Positions 62,551 through 64,000 of a stretch of 64,000 nucleotides of DNA are shown here, piece after piece. Origin of the DNA: UBA6144 sp964399165 (lineage in GTDB: Bacteria; Bdellovibrionota; Bacteriovoracia; Bacteriovoracales; Bacteriovoracaceae). Location of the stretch: assembly GCA_964399165.1 (NCBI GenBank), contig CAYNPO010000002.1, positions 161,929 through 225,928 on the forward strand, given 5' to 3'. The position numbers and the translations under genes are program-made. A model generated the notes under the pieces. The model was not told the origin of the DNA. It did no database searches and was given only the letters and a program-made list of their open reading frames with translations. The stretch's first letter is position 1, and every line of letters begins with the position of its first letter.

Positions 62551-63191
62551 TTTTTTCCCGGCGATACGTCTTCGAGACGCGCCGGACCCGCACCCGGCGC
62601 TTCCTGCTGAATGCCGGCGTGGTGATGATCGCCCTGGTCCTGCTGTACGGCACCTTCCTGGTCTACATGGTGGTCTCCGCCAGGTCCGAACGCACTCGTT
62701 GGGCCGAAGGCCTGTATCAGAAAGCGCCTGACGCCATCGTGGTGTTCACCGGCGACCGCGGACGCCTGGCCCGGGCGGTGGAGCTTTCCAAGCGCTGGCC
62801 CGAGGCCCAGCTGCTCATATCCGGAGTCTACGGTGGAAACAGCCTCAAGACCCTGGTACAGGGCCGGGAAGACGCCCAGGCTCTGCTCGAATCCCCCACT
62901 CCAGTGGATCTGGATTATGAGGCCATGGACACGCTGGGGAACGTGAGGGAAACGCTGGAGCACGTGGAGCGCCAACTCCATACCGCCAACCGGCTGCTGA
63001 TCGTCACCTCCGACTACCACGTGCTGCGCGTGCGCATGATCTTCGCGGCCCTGCTGCAGCAGCGGCCCCTGAAGGTCTACTTCGAAAGCGTCGCCACCCC
63101 AGGATGGCGTTGGGCCGAGGTGAGGAAATACGCCCTCGAAAGCACGAAAATCGTGCGGGCATGGTTCCTGCTAAAGTTCTCGAGGGCCTAA
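62547..63191 (+). CDS. DUF218/YdcF-like membrane protein
   Basis: 214 residues. One membrane segment (about 21-44), then a DUF218 domain beginning PDAIVVFTGDRGRLARAVEL with the later STDYHVLR motif (VTSDYHVLRVRMIF). Family members such as SanA and ElyC affect envelope integrity, and YdcF binds nucleotides. Role here unknown. It is translationally coupled to ridA (ATGA) and to the methyltransferase (TAATG). Confidence 0.85.
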   Translation: MIFSRRYVFETRRTRTRRFLLNAGVVMIALVLLYGTFLVYMVVSARSERTRWAEGLYQKAPDAIVVFTGDRGRLARAVELSKRWPEAQLLISGVYGGNSLKTLVQGREDAQALLESPTPVDLDYEAMDTLGNVRETLEHVERQLHTANRLLIVTSDYHVLRVRMIFAALLQQRPLKVYFESVATPGWRWAEVRKYALESTKIVRAWFLLKFSRA

Positions 63192-63961
63192 TGTCACGCC
63201 CGGCCCCCTCCTTCACCGCCGACTGGACCACGAGCCGTACAGATCTGCAGACCCACTTCGGGGCCCTCGCCGGAAGGCCTGGCCTGCGTTACCTGGAAAT
63301 CGGCGTTTTCGAGGGCCGCACCCTATTGTGGATGTTTGATCACGTCCTGACGGATCCCGGATGCCGGGCCGTGGCGGTGGACCCTTTCGACCGTCCCACC
63401 AAAGAACGCTTCATCCGCAACCTTCTGTGCACGGGGCGCTCCGAGCAGGTGGAACTCCTGGCGGAACCCTCGGCGCGGGCGCTACGCACGCTCCCTGTTG
63501 AGTCCTTCGACGCCATCTACGTGGACGGCTCCCACGAAACCCCGGACGTGCTCACGGACGCCGTTCTCGCCTGGGGGCTCTTGAAGCCCGGTGGCCTGAT
63601 GGCTTTCGACGATTATCGCTACCTCGCTGACAAGGCCCCACCCTTGCGGCGTCCCCAGATGGCCATCGACATGTTCCTGCACGTTTTCCAGGACACCCTG
63701 GACGTCCTGGCCCGTGACTACCAGGTGGTGGTGCGTAAACGTCCCGCACTCCCGCGGCCGTGGCTCATGCGCGTGGGCGAGCATCACTGTTACTGCTGGC
63801 GCACGGGAAAGTTGTTCCATGCGCCCAGCGAGCAGGAGGTATCTATGTCCGAAGAGGATGCGGCTTTGCTAAAGCGGGCATCCTGGGCCAAAAACTATGG
63901 TGAGGTCGACCCACCCTTGATGACAGACTTGCTCAGGCGTCTCGCAAACTGCCCCACTTGA
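63191..63961 (+). CDS. Class I SAM-dependent methyltransferase
   Basis: 256 residues from ATG 63191, overlapping the previous stop by one base. LRYLEIGVFEGRTLLW is motif I, VAVDPFD motif II, and FDAIYVDGSHETPDVLTDAVLAWGLLKPGG the later core with the family acidic residues; the pattern matches the Methyltransf_24 type. Substrate unknown. Last gene of a ridA-DUF218 operon; a terminator stem follows. Confidence 0.85.
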   Translation: MSRPAPSFTADWTTSRTDLQTHFGALAGRPGLRYLEIGVFEGRTLLWMFDHVLTDPGCRAVAVDPFDRPTKERFIRNLLCTGRSEQVELLAEPSARALRTLPVESFDAIYVDGSHETPDVLTDAVLAWGLLKPGGLMAFDDYRYLADKAPPLRRPQMAIDMFLHVFQDTLDVLARDYQVVVRKRPALPRPWLMRVGEHHCYCWRTGKLFHAPSEQEVSMSEEDAALLKRASWAKNYGEVDPPLMTDLLRRLANCPT

Positions 63962-63983
63962 ATGGTGCTGCCCTGGCACCCAA

Positions 63984-64000
63984 GCGCCCTTTCTGGGCGC
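63984..64000 (+). terminator. Terminator stem cut by the window end
   Basis: GCGCCC (63984-63989), loop TTTCT, GGGCGC (63995-64000). The T-tract, if any, is beyond the window. Confidence 0.6.

Overview
This is a 64 kb GC-rich, gene-dense window from a draft assembly; a run of ten Ns at 43085-43094 marks a scaffold gap. The organism is a diderm, flagellated bacterium. The evidence is lipoproteins, outer-membrane-type proteins ending in aromatic residues, a flagellar export operon, MurJ and an envelope amidase. The gene order fliL-fliM-fliN-fliO-fliP-fliQ-fliR-flhB-flhA-flhF-flhG-fliA and the many small signal-peptide proteins suggest a deltaproteobacterial or Bdellovibrionota-like lineage. That placement is inference; no rRNA is present.

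Layout. 1-8.8 kb: an envelope pair (lipoprotein and beta-barrel-like protein), a secreted subtilisin, ybeY, mazG-coaE, a Cys-rich secreted protein and an RluA-type pseudouridine synthase. 8.7-22.5 kb: a membrane PAS/coiled-coil protein and then, on the minus strand, one flagellar operon from fliL to fliA with a good sigma-70-type promoter at 22.5 kb. Two parts are unusual: FliO carries an N-terminal AMIN-like domain, and FlhF has lost every recognisable GTPase motif while FlhG lacks the usual N-terminal activator motif. 22.5-36.7 kb: HU-like protein, lipoprotein thiol oxidoreductase, a UDG-SpoIID-amidase operon, uvrC flanked by two small zinc-ribbon proteins, a very large Gly-rich and Asp/Arg-repeat exported protein, a ribbon-helix-helix/MazF toxin-antitoxin pair with a visible operator, and murJ.

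36.7-46.3 kb: serA-like gene, purA, a small accessory stretch holding a decayed second copy of the purA 3' end with its terminator, several small secreted proteins, mtaB, a Lys-Lys-Glu tRNA cluster interrupted by the gap, and terC. 46.3-64 kb: a membrane pyrophosphatase of the K+-dependent type, a YkgJ-like Cys-rich protein, and an operon encoding a GNAT-like protein, a LuxE-like acyl-protein synthetase, a LuxC-like acyl-CoA reductase fused to a PaaK-like adenylating domain, and a lipoprotein. These are followed by an AlkB-like dioxygenase, an ABC-F ATPase, an SSS symporter, a malic enzyme with a phosphotransacetylase-like tail, ridA, a DUF218 protein and a methyltransferase.

The best candidate for an undescribed system is the LuxC/LuxE/GNAT operon at 49.2-54.3 kb. 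It has acyl-activation and acyl-reduction chemistry like bioluminescence operons but no luciferase subunits and no LuxD. The second is the degenerate FlhF/FlhG pair inside an otherwise normal flagellar operon. Intrinsic terminators are frequent and mostly of one GC-rich type; one 18-bp hairpin is identical at two loci 42 kb apart.
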